Of a stretch of DNA of 64,000 bases, positions 1-9,604 are shown piece by piece. Origin of the DNA: Fragilaria crotonensis (Eukaryota > Bacillariophyta > Fragilariophyceae > Fragilariales > Fragilariaceae); contig JAKSYS010000341.1 in NCBI GenBank assembly GCA_022925895.1, positions 1-64,000 on the forward strand. Direction: 5' to 3'. A program made the position numbers and the translations under genes. Position 1 is the stretch's first letter. Every line of letters starts with the position of its first letter. Below the pieces are notes generated by a model. The model did not search any database, had not been told where the DNA came from, and saw only the letters and a list, made by a program, of their open reading frames with translations.

Positions 1-391
1 GTACGCCTACTCATGCACCTTTTTCAGCTGAAGTGACCTTCGTGCCGAATCTTTGAAGATTACATGTGCCAATTCATGTGGCGAGGTAAAGTTCAAAGAC
101 TCCGAAAAGCGAGCATTCCAAAATTCGATTCGCCCAAAACGATTCATTCGTTCATTGGTACAAATTATTTTGCTCCACTTGCCTTCAATGGGGAGTGTGG
201 TGCCCACCATATGAATCGGCACAAGAGGATTCGATTCATGGAAAATGGTGGCTTTGGCTTCCTGCGTCCGTCCGCGAAGGACTCATTCATGTCGGGTTAA
301 TCTACACCGCCCTCACTCAAGAATCAACCTTCCCGAATGGTTCACGAGAACAGAGCGCCGTTGAAGGCTGCCCTCCCAAGCAGGATATCAC
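1..391. other. Unassigned left flank
   Basis: I see no convincing gene here. The short ORFs on both strands have no recognisable motif. One detail stands out: CAATGGGGAGTGTG at 187-200 is the same purine-rich string that sits just before the putative 3' LTR of the copia element at 5465-5478. This stretch may therefore be another copia-derived piece or leader sequence. The 5' LTR and primer binding site of the copia element were not found in the window. Confidence 0.3.
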
Positions 392-960
392 GTGGTGTAT
401 TCATTGTTCCGCCTACATCATCCCCTTCTCCATTCAGTGTTCTCAACTGCTAGGAAATCCTCGCCAGCGCGTACCGCCATTCAGTTTGTACATCCGTCGG
501 CTTCAAGACTTCATGGTGCGCGAGCGTCAAGCCACTCGCACGTACACCGAATCAGAGGCTCTCGACCTTTCGGTCCGCAATCTGACGTCCGAATGGCGCC
601 CGAGATCCGACGTTTAGTCGAACGCGATAAGCGCACTGGACACGATGGTGCGCTTCCGTTCAAACTCTCGTTGGCGCAACTCGCAACGACGTTCGTCGAG
701 TATGCATCCGAAATCGGCGACCCACCGTCCTCGCAGCAGTCGTCAACGGAAGGACGCCGACGTCCATCATCCGACGCATTGAAACCGCGTCGCCTGACTT
801 CTCGTCGTCCATGTCCGAAGCGACCCTCGACGACGAGGAGATCAACCTGATGGTTCGCGCCATTTCCCAGAACCAAGATGCATCTTCTGTTTGTCTTGGT
901 TGCCATTTGCCAGGTCATAAATTGAGGACTGCAACGCTTCGTTGACTACATTGTCGCCGA
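392..960 (+). pseudogene. gag: copia Gag remnant with CCHC zinc knuckle
   Basis: Frames through 600-930 encode a Gag-like stretch ending in a zinc knuckle of the form C-x2-C-x4-H-x4-C (CLGCHLPGH, then K-L-R-D-C) at 892-932. The knuckle is 41 nt rather than 42, so one base is missing before the last Asp-Cys pair. Upstream the reading frame is interrupted and the Gag start could not be fixed. The assignment rests on the knuckle and on its position directly before the protease. In the family the knuckle packages element RNA. Confidence 0.55.
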
Positions 961-964
961 AGGG

Positions 965-2080
965 TTGGCACAACGCAATCCTCAGCTCAAGGCGCAGATC
1001 GCGAACTCGCACAAGCAGTTTCGCAGCCGCCTGAACTCGGCCAATACCCGTGGTCGCCACCGCCTCCCACCAACCGGACCATGCGTCGCATCTTGGAACA
1101 TGAGCCGGCCGGCGCTTGAGGTCCCTGCCACCGAAGACAAGGACGACGACGAGGATGAAGACGAATTAGTTGGCTTCCAACAAAATTCCCTCCGCGTCAC
1201 CGCTGCTGAAGAAGTCGACTTTGAGGCATGTTTCGACGCCCCCAGCACCAACTCCATCACCATCCCTGTCGCTGATGCAAATCCTGCACTTCCAGCGTCA
1301 GAGACAATTCACATCGACGACGCTCTTCCTGAACCTATCCTACTTCGTCGACTGGCTGAAACGTATGATCGCGAACGTCAACTCGTTCGCGCATGCCGAC
1401 AACGGATCGATGGCATGCACTGCCAACGATCGCAAGCTTCTCTTGCCTACCGCCCTCTCAGTCGCACCAACGTCCGCCTCTTTGACGCCGGTCACCATGC
1501 GCATCAACCTATCGGTGTCGGCTTCCTGTGCGTGCCGGTTGATAATCGTGGAAATGCCGGAGGCCCATCGTCCGTATTCATTCGGACATATTACACCCCA
1601 CAATTCCAGGCATCATCATTTCCCATGCAGCTATTTCAAAGCAGCTCGGTACCGATGGCTACCACATGTCAAGCTTCTCTGAAAACATCGGACACATTCA
1701 CTTTCCGCACCGCCTTCGTCGCTCGCAAGATATACATCATCTTGCAACCGACGGCAAGCCGCGGCGGCTTGACGTTCACTGAGGCCTTGATTGCCCCGAC
1801 AGCTGAGGCCCATTTAGCGCCGCTACCATCGGACCAAGTCGTTCGGAAACTGTGCACCGAACATGCACCAGTCACCGCAGCAACAATTCTTGATCCCATC
1901 GATGGTATGACCTGCGATGCCTGTCATTCTCCACCTGCCCCGAATTCTAATGTGCTGCCCGCTTCACCCGACGGCAACGCAAGACCTTACGTTTTGGACA
2001 AGGAATGGCTCCGGCGGGTCTCGATTTCATTGTCCCCGTCAATATCGACACAGACCGCTTAAGCCACGAAGGCCATCGCT
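965..2080 (+). pseudogene. copia aspartic protease region
   Basis: A 365-aa frame and a second overlapping frame together carry the protease region. The active-site triad appears as A-D-N-G (ADNGSMACTANDR, near 1397-1435) in the second frame, where related elements usually have D-S/G-G. The following strands, including the EALI stretch near 1780, return in the first frame, so at least one frameshift lies inside the domain. The acidic run near 1135-1170 precedes it. The N-terminal part probably joins the Gag reading frame. Confidence 0.6.
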
Positions 2081-2119
2081 CAGAAGATCTCCTCGCTCAA
2101 CGTCCAACGATCCTGGACG

Positions 2120-3110
2120 GTGACGTTCATTTCCGGAACTCTCTTCGCCTTTATGCACGGATGCATATGCCGTGCGCTCCCTGAGTCGTACGGCTCTGCG
2201 AATGTTGTGGCACCAACGGCTTGGGCACATCAATTTTCGTCGTCTGTCGGAGATGCATCGTTTTGTAAAAGGGATGCCGCAATTCCAGATTCCAACCGAA
2301 CTTGAAGGATGTCCCATCTGTCTTGCTGCCAAACTCCGCAAAGCACCAAAAGGAATCGAAACCACAATGAGAGCGACAACGTGTAACCAAGGATTGTCGA
2401 TCGATTTTGGCTTCATGGTCCAGAAGAGCCGGGACTCAGTTCGACACAACACCCTCGTCGGCCTCAACGGAGAGACTTGTTATGTCCTTCTTACTGATCA
2501 CTTCAGTGGTCGAATCTTCGGTCGCGCCTTCGCAACGAAAGCACCTCCCATCGATTGGATCAACAGCTGGCTTGCAAGCAACTCCCCGCAATGTCCCGAC
2601 AAGTATGTTCGCATGGATGGAGGTGGTGAGCTCGGAAAGTGCCGCGACATCCATCGCACCTTCGCAAACTTTGGATATGCCGTGGAACTGACCGGTCCGG
2701 ATTCGTCGCATCAGAATGGACCTGGAGAGCGTCCACATCAGACGATCGGCGATGCTCTTCGCACCATGCTTTCCGGTGCGAATCTCCAGCCCAACTTCTG
2801 GCCGTATGCATTCTACCACTACATTCGCTTGTATAACTTCGTCCCCCACGGCGATCGACCTACAAGCCCATACGAGATGTGTGGTGCCCCTCTCCCAAAT
2901 CTGGCAAAGCTACGGACCTTGGATGTCGGATCCACGTTCGTCCAACGACTGCTCGATACGGTCGCGTCGTTCCGAACTCCCGCCTCGGTATTTTTCTCGG
3001 GTACTCGCGCTCCTGAAGGTCATGTATTACTTCGACCTTGGCAGCTCGACCGTCAAAACCGCCACCCATGCGCGTTTCGACGAGGGCATGAACGATCTAG
3101 ATGAACCGCC
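2120..3110 (+). pseudogene. copia integrase (GAG-pre-integrase plus DDE core)
   Basis: A 310-aa frame begins with the pre-integrase zinc motif: H at LWHQRLGHINFRRL, then CPICLAAKLRKAP. The integrase core follows: D in LSIDFGF, D in VRMDGGGELG, and the E helix in HQNGPGERPHQTIGDAL. The core's spacing fits copia integrases. After about residue 250 the frame is lost and another frame continues toward RT. In the family this enzyme inserts the cDNA copy. Confidence 0.85.
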
Positions 3111-3279
3111 TCCTATGTGAAGCTCCTCCGGAACCTTGCCGATGACGGCGTCGCGGTCCGGACCGTCTGGATCTCCCAGCCTTCAACCTGGAAGTCTCTG
3201 ATGACCCATTCGAACGCCTTGACGAACTGTCCCCGTCCATCACCTGTGAGCATCCCTGCCTCGGTTTCGAAATCATGGA

Positions 3280-4890
3280 GTGTCACATTCGGAGACGAGG
3301 TATGTTTCCGGTGTTGTTGCAAATACCACGGCCTCGCGGATCCGAAATGTTCGCCGTAAATACATCGGCGCCGTTGTATCCATTAATGACGTCGCCGTGT
3401 TCACTGCGGCATCTATCTTGGACGCACTTCGTGTTGTGGCCGCATCGGACGAGCAAACGTTCAAGATTGTTTTCGCACCGGACCGATATATCCCAGTTGT
3501 CGATCGGCATCTTGACCAGCCGATTCATCTATCTGTGGAACAATTGCGTACAGTCTCTGCCATCCGGTCCTCCTCCCCGCAACCGAACCTGCCTGACGGC
3601 GGTATCGCATGCAACGAAGACAGCACCATCGATGATGACCATGTTCAGTTGCTCCTTCGCTCCCTGAATACAACGACGCATGGGACTCCGGAAGAACAAA
3701 GCCTCGGGAGCTTCACTCGACGTAAGCTCCGACGCCTCCCAAACTGGAAAGAATGGCAAGACGCCGAATTCAAGCAGCTTGATTCGATGGCCAAACAAGA
3801 AATGTATGGCGCCCTGTTCCTGCTCCCAGAGATGCTATTGTGCTCCGGCAACATTGGAACTACGCCATCAAAGGCGACGGTTCGGAAAGCAAGAAACTGC
3901 TGCGATGGATCCCTCGCGCAGCTCCACAGCTCAAGTTGGCTAACACCTATTCTAGCTGCATCGAACAACCTTGTATGCGCCTTTTCTTTGCTCTGTGTGC
4001 TCATGAGGGTTATGTCAGTCTGAAAGTGGACGCGACGAACGCGTATGCGAACTCGCCGCCACCAAATCAGCCCACGTTCGTGGTCATCGATGATCAATAC
4101 GCCGACTGGTATCTCGCTCGTCACGGTACGGTCGTCTCTCGAGAAATGGTGCTCCTGTTCAACATGCTCTCAAGGCCATCCAGAATCCGGAGCGCTTTGG
4201 GAAAAGTTCGTGAACTCTGTCATCGCTCGTCACGGTTTCACTTCGACCACCCACGAGCGCAGTCTCTATCAAGGAACTTGGGACACCGAATGCTTATATG
4301 TCGCCAAGTTGACGATATGGCCATCGGATGTGAACGTTGACGCCATCAAAGACCTTGTTCGTGTCATTTGCGCCGAAGACGGCATCGATCTCCGCGACGA
4401 AGGTATCCTGAATTCGTTCAATGGTGTCGACGTCGACCAACGCGACCGATACATCAAGATCACGTGTGAAACATACATTGATAAATTGCTGGCGCACTAT
4501 GGTTGGTCGTCATCCGGATCACGAGAGACGGACGAAACCCATCGAGCCACTTGCCGCATCGACAACACAACAAATGTTTGACGACTACGCTAATGCACCT
4601 CGTGACGGAACCGCAGAATATTATGATCTTGAAACGGCTGCTGGGTTTTCGTATCGAAGTGTCTTGGGAGCGTTGATTTACGCCTATGTGGTTGCTCGAC
4701 CGGACATCGGATACGCGGTCACGACACTTGCCCGTTTCTCCGATCACCCGGCAAAGGTGCACTACGACGCATTACGTCGTGTCGCACGGTACCTACGAAT
4801 GACGAAAAATTGGGGTTTGTTCTATTGGAGAAACGTGCTTCTCTCATCACTTCCGCCTGGCGACTTCAAGATTCTCATTCCGGACTCGTC
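3280..4890 (+). pseudogene. copia reverse transcriptase, frameshifted
   Basis: Pieces in several frames form a copia RT. They are W-K-E-W-Q-D-A-E-F-K-Q-L-D near 3750, K-V-D-A-T-N-A-Y-A-N-S-P-P-P near 4025-4070 (first catalytic Asp), the GHPES-like loop near 4165, R-Q-V-D-D-M near 4300-4318 (the YVDD box, here QVDD in this reading), and the YRSVLGALIYAYVVARPDIGYAV connection segment near 4645-4730. At least four frame changes are needed. The copy cannot be functional as read. Confidence 0.8.
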
Positions 4891-5460
4891 CCTCCTGATT
4901 TCCGCAAGTTCAATCCTCGACCGAACTTGCTGGTTACGTCGACGCAGCCCATGCAACGGACCTTGTCACGCGTCGTTCTATTACCGGGCTCGTCTTCATG
5001 TTCTGCGGTGGCCCTCTGGCTTACAAGTCAAAGATTCAATCGACCGTTTCCACAAGCTCCACCGAAGCAGAGTTCCTTGCAGCTGTCCATGCCGCCAAGA
5101 TTGCCAAGTACCTCCGATCGATCCTTTCAGAACTTGGGTACGCACAACTCGGCCCAACTACGTTGTTCGAAGACAACGCTGCCGCCATCTTGATGGTTAA
5201 TGCGAGTCGTCCCACGCCGCGCGCTCGTCATATCGACATCCAGCATTTTGCCCTCCAAGAATGGAAGGCAGCGAATGAGATTGTTCTTTCTCACATTCCT
5301 GGTGTCGTCAACTCCGCGGATTCCTGACGAAATCGCTTGGGTCCACGCTTCATCATCGTCATGTTCGCCGCCTCATGGGTCACTATGGTGCCCGTGGATA
5401 CCCCGGCCCTGAAGTTCTTATCCTTCAAGATACACTTCTGTTGCTCATTGCATGCTATGG
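4890..5460 (+). pseudogene. copia RNase H, C-terminal polyprotein end
   Basis: The domain opens with a D-A-A-H-A-T-D-L stretch near 4945. It continues in a 109-aa frame (4998-5327) with GGPLAYKSK, STSSTEAEF (catalytic Glu), LFEDNAAAI (catalytic Asp) and ARHIDI. After a frameshift near 5320 the usual T-K-S-L-G-S motif and an R-R-L-M-G-H-Y-G end follow. This is the standard copia RNase H order and marks the polyprotein's end just before the purine tract. Confidence 0.85.
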
Positions 5461-5464
5461 CTTA

Positions 5465-5790
5465 CAATGGGGAGTGTGTCAGTGCATATTTCATTCTTGC
5501 TACTGTGCAATGCCTAATCGCGCACAGTCTACTATCTACAGTCGTTGACATGCATGACGCATGCGCAACTCCGACTAGTTTAGCTTAAGGCCGATGTACC
5601 CATCGGCTCACAACTTTAACTTAGCCTAAAACTATTACCTCCACTGCATTCTTGCCGGTCTACGATCGTAAGGGTGAAGAGGTACAGTTGTTGCTTCGTC
5701 CCCATCTATAACTCACGACATCACTATCACCGACACCCTCGCCACTGCGTACCTCGTCGGATATCGCCGCTCTTCCGTTCATTGTGCTGT
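5465..5790 (+). repeat. Purine-rich primer tract and start of copia 3' LTR
   Basis: ACAATGGGGAGTG (5465-5476) is a typical purine-rich primer for plus-strand synthesis, and TGTGTCAGTG beginning about 5475 is a plausible LTR start. The right end (about 5790) is a guess, because the partner 5' LTR is not in the window for comparison. Confidence 0.45.
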
Positions 5791-6318
5791 CGTGTTCTCC
5801 CTCTTCTGTTTCTGACGGTCTCGCACTAACTCGACTCCCAAGCGAGCCAACGTATGTGAAGCTACCGTACTAGAGAGGGTCTCACAGACACGTAAAAGTT
5901 TGTCGTATGCGTGATGACAATGACGCAGTGCGAACCTACGTTGAAATATATGTAGAGGATTGTCTTTTGTGTTGTGACACGGATGCAAACAAGTACTACC
6001 ACTTACGTACGCGTACCAAGTGACGTACGAACGCATGGCGTTAATTGTATATAAACGTCATCGCAAAACGTCAGTTTTGTTACACGAAATGAATCGTGTT
6101 TTTATTTTCAACGCACAGATTTGTCCATGATTCCTTTAATTAAGGAATCTTAGACTTCTAGTTAAGGCTAATTAAATATAGTGTAGAATATATTAATCCA
6201 ACCATTCAATTATTTATTACTATTAAATGCAAGTCAATAATAATCTAAGTACCGGCATCTTTCAACTCCCATCATTGTTAAACATACATTTGCATGACTT
6301 GTATACACATGAAACACT
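5791..6318. other. AT-rich intergenic sequence, no gene seen
   Basis: No supported ORF. A TATA-like GTATATAAACG lies near 6045-6055. The stretch from about 6120 becomes markedly AT-rich with TTAATTAA and TAATTAAAT motifs. With the insertion at 6333-7174 removed, it runs continuously into 7189-7383, which is also AT-rich and lies upstream of the oxygenase-like gene. Confidence 0.4.
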
Positions 6319-6332
6319 TAGCTTTCATGTAT

Positions 6333-7174
6333 AGAATTTTTTCCGAGGAGTTTTTGCCAAGTAAGTGGTTGTTTCTACGTGAGTTCTGGTACGTTTTCTA
6401 CGCAACTTAGAGCACAACAAAGTCAAGTCAACGGATGGCACTACAGCCTTCCCCCGACCTCTCGTCTACAAGTATCAACACCAATATGCTTGAGAATGAT
6501 TGTGGTGCAATTGGCATCAACGCGTACGGAGCGGTTGCAGCGTTTGAGGTACCATCAGATGTGCGACGTGATCGATTTTTTCCTCATGTAGAAACCGGTA
6601 TTGTTTCTACGCTGTCTATCCCCCAAATTTTGCTTGATTCAACACCATCAGAGACGAAGGACCTCCGACCGATTGTTGGTATCCATACCAGCACCGTGAC
6701 CTATTTTACTGCTGACCGAAGTACTGTGACGAAATCCGATATGACTATTGGGGTGACTCCACCCAGTTCCATGACCCAACCCCTTTCCGCTTTGCGCCCT
6801 TTGGCGTTCCAAATGACCGAACACACCGCTACCAAATTCCGAACGAAAGTTGGAGTGACCCGATCCTCCGAGTATACCGCTACGCACCACATGGTGGTGC
6901 TCTACATGCTACCGACGTACACTGCGACTACTAAACCTACGGCAACTAAGTTCAATGATCCAAGGTTTTTCCCGCACTACAGTCACCCTCCCTATGATAC
7001 AACGACTCCATGCAGCATTATTTGGCACAATTGCAGTACAACAGGCGTATTGCAGTAACACAAAACAATTATGGTGGCCTCTACTGTACCCCAGGGTAGC
7101 GGTCATCCGTGTGAGTCGAGTTCCGTCGTCATCCGGAACAGCGGCAGCACGTAAAATAGATATTCGGTTTTTTT
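6333..7174 (+). mobile_element. Non-autonomous retroposon with family-1 LINE tail
   Basis: The 842-bp unit lies between the two copies of a 14-bp TSD. It ends (7141-7174) in GCGGCAGCACGTAAAATAGA, a short spacer, then GG and a T run, as LINE1 ends on its sense strand. The stem GTTCCG/CGGAAC (7120-7125 with 7134-7139) sits at the same place as the LINE1 stem. The body shows no RT, endonuclease or RNase H. It therefore looks like a sequence mobilised by family-1 LINE machinery, SINE- or HAL-like. A second-frame ORF runs through the body and is listed separately. Confidence 0.75.
6435..7058 (+). CDS. 207-aa ORF inside the retroposon, unknown
   Basis: An uninterrupted 207-codon frame (ATG 6435) fills most of the retroposon. 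It is rich in Thr and Ser, has no transmembrane segment, and I do not recognise a domain. A different frame across 6745-6925 also reads as plausible protein (FRFAPFGVPNDRTHRYQIPN region), so which frame was ever coding is unclear. Its presence is unexpected for a SINE-like unit. Confidence 0.3.
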   Translation: MALQPSPDLSSTSINTNMLENDCGAIGINAYGAVAAFEVPSDVRRDRFFPHVETGIVSTLSIPQILLDSTPSETKDLRPIVGIHTSTVTYFTADRSTVTKSDMTIGVTPPSSMTQPLSALRPLAFQMTEHTATKFRTKVGVTRSSEYTATHHMVVLYMLPTYTATTKPTATKFNDPRFFPHYSHPPYDTTTPCSIIWHNCSTTGVLQ

Positions 7175-7383
7175 TAGCTTTCATGTATGTGTATTGAATG
7201 TGGATACTAATTAATTTGTTAGCAAATTAAGTCTTACTAAAAATTTATTACTTACAAATATTCTTAACAAGAAAGCACAGGCGCCTGTAACTAAGCATGT
7301 TTGGAATCACTTTTTTGTGTTTTCTCATTAATCCTGCATCGCTTCTGTGTTGCCCTTTAATGTTTGTACTCTTGTAGCGAAAT

Positions 7384-8645
7384 GGACGCTGCTCACCATG
7401 ATGTACCAGGTAGCCGCAGAGCCGAGACCAATGACTGGGGGGCCATGATTAATGCGACGGCATACATGGTTCCTCCTATCATTGAGAAAATGGACACAGC
7501 TAGTCTGGACATCGGGAATGGTGACAGAGCCCAGATCCACATGAATACACACAGCAAAGACAACTCAGATGATGATGTAAGTGATGACAATCCCAATGCT
7601 AAGAAGCGGGGGTTCCAGCATGTCTACAAGTCAAAGACAAATTCCAGTCACAGAGTGATGGTGGCACATGAAGCATCGACAACAAAAGGTACGCCAAATA
7701 GCAAGCTGGGCAAGCGTAGAGATAATAAAAAGTCGAAGAAAATTGACAGCCTACAGGAGGTGTTGCCATCAAATGTGCACGCAATGGGAAGGTCATTCTT
7801 GAGCACACGCCCAGTGTTTTATAGTGGGACACCCAGGAGAAGTCTTCCAAATGCCATTGACAATGGCATTATGCTTTCAGCAATGGAAGATCTAAAGGTA
7901 ATCGATACCATTTTTGGTGCCAGAATGGAGTCTGCTGCTGGTGACACTGTGTTTACCTTGATTCCCCGTCATGATGCAATCCATAAAATGACACATGTGA
8001 AAAAAACAATTGCTTCTTTGTACGCCTTGGACGATGCGAAGCGTGCAGCTGAAGTGCGTGGAAAGACTCGAATCACTGTGGCAGAAGACAATGGCAAGTA
8101 TGTGACAGTTGGCTTGAAACCAAACCGAGGCTCTGTGGGTGTTTCTGAGATCTGGCCGCAGAAATTGACCATTGCTGACAGGAACTCAATTAGGAAGTTA
8201 ATGGCACGTTGTGAGGAGGCTGCCAAGGGCTACATTCCATCAAATGAACTCCGTGGTCTGCGCATTGCACAAGTTCTTGGTGAGTGGAAGGAGATCAGTG
8301 GAGTGTCCTCCAATCAATCTGGAAGTCTTGCTTGTGGGCGGAACTACTATTTGAATTCCCATGTCGATGAGGACTTTTTATTCTTTGACAACCGTTACTT
8401 CTGAACATGGACTGCAACAAGACATTGACAGATACAGCATGGATGCTGATGTCAGTAACTATTTCACTTTTTGCTGAACAAGGAATCGGGTTGCATTGAG
8501 ACCAGGTGACATGCTGATTTTCAATCCGCTGTATCACCACTGTTTGTCCTCCCGTACTTCTGCATTTCAAAGCGTGGATGTCTTTTGTTTGTCGTTGTAC
8601 CTGAAGACGGCAGTGGTTGGTAAGAACGACAATACTTTGCACTAA
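7384..8645 (+). pseudogene. 2OG-Fe(II) oxygenase-like gene, frameshifted
   Basis: ATG at 7384 opens a ~340-codon frame with an acidic, lysine-rich N-terminal third and a C-terminal globular part. Near its end comes N-S-H-V-D-E-D-F, an H-x-D iron-binding motif. One extra T in the run at 8374-8378 shifts the frame. The alternative frame then continues, and after two more small shifts (about 8467 and 8490) gives ALRPGDMLIFNP, then YHHCLSSR with the distal His and a C-terminal Arg, as in 2-oxoglutarate/Fe(II) dioxygenases. Substrate is unknown. It lies tail to tail with the helicase element's 3' end, about 150 bp away. The assignment is by motif only. Confidence 0.5.
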
Positions 8646-8793
8646 TCACAAATTTAAATGTACATTTTGGAAGGCGGAGGGTACTAGATTGCACAACGAT
8701 TATTGTTGTGATCATTGCGTTGCCGTATTCATACATTGTAGCAGCAGTAGCATTGCATGTCTACATAAACGAGATCCAACATGGTATTCATTA

Positions 8794-9441
8794 CTATGTA
8801 GTTCGAAGAATTGGAACACAATTAACGCCGGGTGTCGGTAATGCTGTCTCCTGGGAGGTCAAAAACTTACAAAAAGATGCTTCAGAAGTATAAATTTCTT
8901 CGATATACGCCTGAAAGGTACCGGAAACTTTTGCTTGGAGGAAGTTGTGCGAGAGTAATCGTCGCAATCTGCCCTTTACTGGGCAGCTGTTGCTTTCGTG
9001 CTTTGGGGCACCTGCTGCTCCTTTGAAAACCCAGCACTCACAGCACGCTGGTTGTTCATGTAATCTTTTAAACGGGCAAAGTTTGCGATCATGTGTACTC
9101 ACACCGCATGCGTAGCACATTTTCCATTGAAGCAAATGTCTTTGTTCTCTGGCAGAGTCTTACTTCCAGTTCCACGTAAGAGTGGTATTCCTCGACATGA
9201 CGGTTTTCACACACAAGACATGCCGTCGTCAATTGTAAGAGAACACGTCGCGCAGCACTTTCGTTCTTTTCAGCATGTCGAATACGGTGAGTGGCCTCAG
9301 TTTGGAGATTTGTCAATGGAATGGTGCGACAGAAAGGACATGCTCCACAGTTGGCAAGCGTTTCTCTCCCAAATGAAGCGGACAAAATCTTGATCGCACA
9401 ACCCTTTTGTCCTTGGGATGCATCGAATAACCAGTCGCGAA
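8794..9441 (-). pseudogene. C-terminal part of helicase element H1 (CxxC clusters)
   Basis: This continues the H1 helicase ORF interrupted by LINE1. Across the TSD the reading is V-M-T-S-C-A, then V-R-D-W-L-F. Two frames (shift near 9100-9130) carry cysteine clusters: CGACPFC, CLVCENRH, CYACGV with KLCPF, CCECW and SCPVKG. They look like zinc ribbons or knuckles following the helicase core. The frame ends at 8794. The function of this tail is unknown; nucleic-acid or protein binding is an inference from the CxxC pairs. Confidence 0.65.
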
Positions 9442-9460
9442 CTGCGCATGATGTCATAAC

Positions 9461-9604
9461 AAAAAAAAAAAACCTCAAAATCTACTTTACGTGCTGCCGC
9501 GACATCCAACGAAGGAGATGCTCGACCCGCACGGCCCCACACTATCGCCGAAGTAATAGCATGAGACGGTGTGACTCTTGTGGTCCATGGCGGTATTACA
9601 TGCC
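9461..9604 (-). other. LINE1 3' UTR with terminal stem-loop and T-run tail
   Basis: Read on the minus strand, the end is CGGGTCGAG, a stem (CATC/GATG core, 9503-9520), GCGGCAGCACGTAAAGTAGA, then GG followed by about a dozen T. The same arrangement recurs at 7120-7174, 52063-52117 and 54792-54846. It is probably the element's 3' recognition signal for its own RT (inference). Confidence 0.8.

Larger units (their letters stand above)
392..5790 (+). mobile_element. Ty1/copia retrotransposon, degenerate
   Basis: A copia-type order is readable across frames: zinc-knuckle Gag, aspartic protease, GAG-pre-integrase zinc finger and integrase, reverse transcriptase, RNase H, then a purine-rich tract and LTR-like sequence. 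The pieces lie in at least two frames with many single-base shifts, so the copy is dead as written. The protein style (HNxxPPP substrate-loop RT, RNase H with STEAEF and NAAAI motifs) resembles diatom copia elements by memory of the family. The left boundary is uncertain because no 5' LTR could be identified. The 3' boundary is an estimate. Confidence 0.85.
6319..7188. repeat. 14-bp target-site duplication around the 6333-7174 insertion
   Basis: TAGCTTTCATGTAT occurs at 6319-6332 and again at 7175-7188, exactly bracketing the insertion. One further T is ambiguous because the insertion ends in a T run. This is the signature of target-primed retrotransposition. Confidence 0.85.
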
